Assembly (NCBI RefSeq): GCF_003086775.1
Contig: NZ_CP026001.1
Location: 2,382,407-2,446,406 of the forward strand
DNA: 64,000 bases
Direction: 5' to 3'
From: Stenotrophomonas sp. ZAC14D1_NAIMI4_1
GTDB taxonomy: Bacteria; Pseudomonadota; Gammaproteobacteria; Xanthomonadales; Xanthomonadaceae
The position numbers and the translations under genes were made by a program. This document shows positions 63,911-64,000 of this stretch, one piece after another (positions within the stretch are counted from its first letter, which is position 1; every line of letters starts with the position of its first letter). Below the pieces are notes generated by a model. The model was not told the DNA's origin, ran no database searches, and worked only from the letters and a program-made list of their open reading frames with translations.

Positions 63911-63933
63911 GGTCGAGCAAGCTCGACCGCTAC
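63911..63933. repeat. SMAG hairpin
   Basis: GGTCGAGC (63911-63918) and GCTCGACC (63921-63928) form a perfect stem around AA, followed by GCTAC (GTAGC on the minus strand). It has the same core as the element at 22569-22589. Confidence 0.8.
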
Positions 63934-63938
63934 CAAAA

Positions 63939-63982
63939 CCATGCGCCAGTGCGGAAACATGTTGCCGCCGCACTGGCGATGG
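63939..63982 (-). terminator. Strong hairpin near right edge
   Basis: CGCCAGTGCGG (63944-63954) pairs perfectly with CCGCACTGGCG (63968-63978), and CCAT/ATGG extends the stem past a bulged G. On the minus strand it is followed by GGTTTTGG. It could end a minus-strand gene that lies beyond the window. Confidence 0.5.
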
Positions 63983-64000
63983 TCCCCCAAGCCGACTGGT

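Overview
The window is high-GC bacterial DNA with dense gene packing on both strands. It looks like a Stenotrophomonas chromosome (Xanthomonadaceae). The main support is short GTAG-tagged hairpins at 22496-22589 and 63911-63933, of the SMAG repeat type described in Stenotrophomonas maltophilia. The gene content fits too: FeS-type photolyase, LOV and BLUF photoreceptors, many MFS, RND and outer-membrane proteins, and LysR/AraC/LuxR regulators. I saw no tRNA, rRNA, CRISPR array, prophage or insertion sequence. The species is inferred, not proven.

Layout. 1-690: an outer-membrane barrel protein cut by the left edge. 0.8-3.5 kb: a DUF2256 protein, an FeS-type photolyase and a stand-alone EAL phosphodiesterase. 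3.5-6.7 kb: an SDR/MFS operon divergent from a LysR gene, with a perfect palindrome between them. 6.8-11.8 kb: an MFS protein, then a three-gene redox operon in which an alpha/beta hydrolase is fused to a gluconate-dehydrogenase subunit-3-like domain, followed by a GMC oxidoreductase and an SDR. 12-19.7 kb: a glucan and stress block (GH15 enzyme, YghA-like SDR, LOV histidine kinase-receiver hybrid, hypothetical protein, glgX, small zinc-ribbon protein). 19.9-24 kb: a BLUF photoreceptor, a decayed Fic gene, an orphan HTH protein, a ClC channel and a membrane EAL protein whose last codons are made by a SMAG hairpin. 24.2-31 kb: a fasciclin protein, then a tightly overlapping operon (alcohol dehydrogenase, hydrolase, MFS, cupin, carboxymuconolactone-decarboxylase-like protein) divergent from a LysR gene. 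31-38.8 kb: a long minus-strand run headed by a one-domain AraC regulator (isochorismatase-like hydrolase, DoxX, Tat-exported amidohydrolase, alginate-export-like porin, MFS-monooxygenase fusion). 39.4-43.1 kb: a beta-propeller histidine kinase and its NarL-type regulator. 43.2-54.2 kb: small membrane proteins, a five-gene envelope operon (RND adaptor, RND pump, outer-membrane factor, DcaP-like porin, MipA) and arginine deiminase. 54.4-59 kb: SlyB-like lipoprotein, DUF6491, YqhA, and two tandem ArcD-like antiporters. 59-62.6 kb: a frameshifted NarL-type regulator, an AraC regulator and a MASE1 histidine kinase. 62.7-64 kb: a TPR protein, a YHYH/excalibur protein and repeats.

How the genes may work together. 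Three blue-light flavoproteins (photolyase, LOV kinase, BLUF) and two c-di-GMP phosphodiesterases lie within 24 kb, so light input, DNA repair and second-messenger output may be linked here; this is inference. Several operons pair a dedicated regulator with oxidoreductase, hydrolase and exporter genes, as expected for detoxifying or using plant or soil compounds. Two loci are decaying: the Fic gene (two early stops and an internal deletion) and the response regulator at 59.1-59.7 kb (frameshift that removes the acidic pocket of its receiver).
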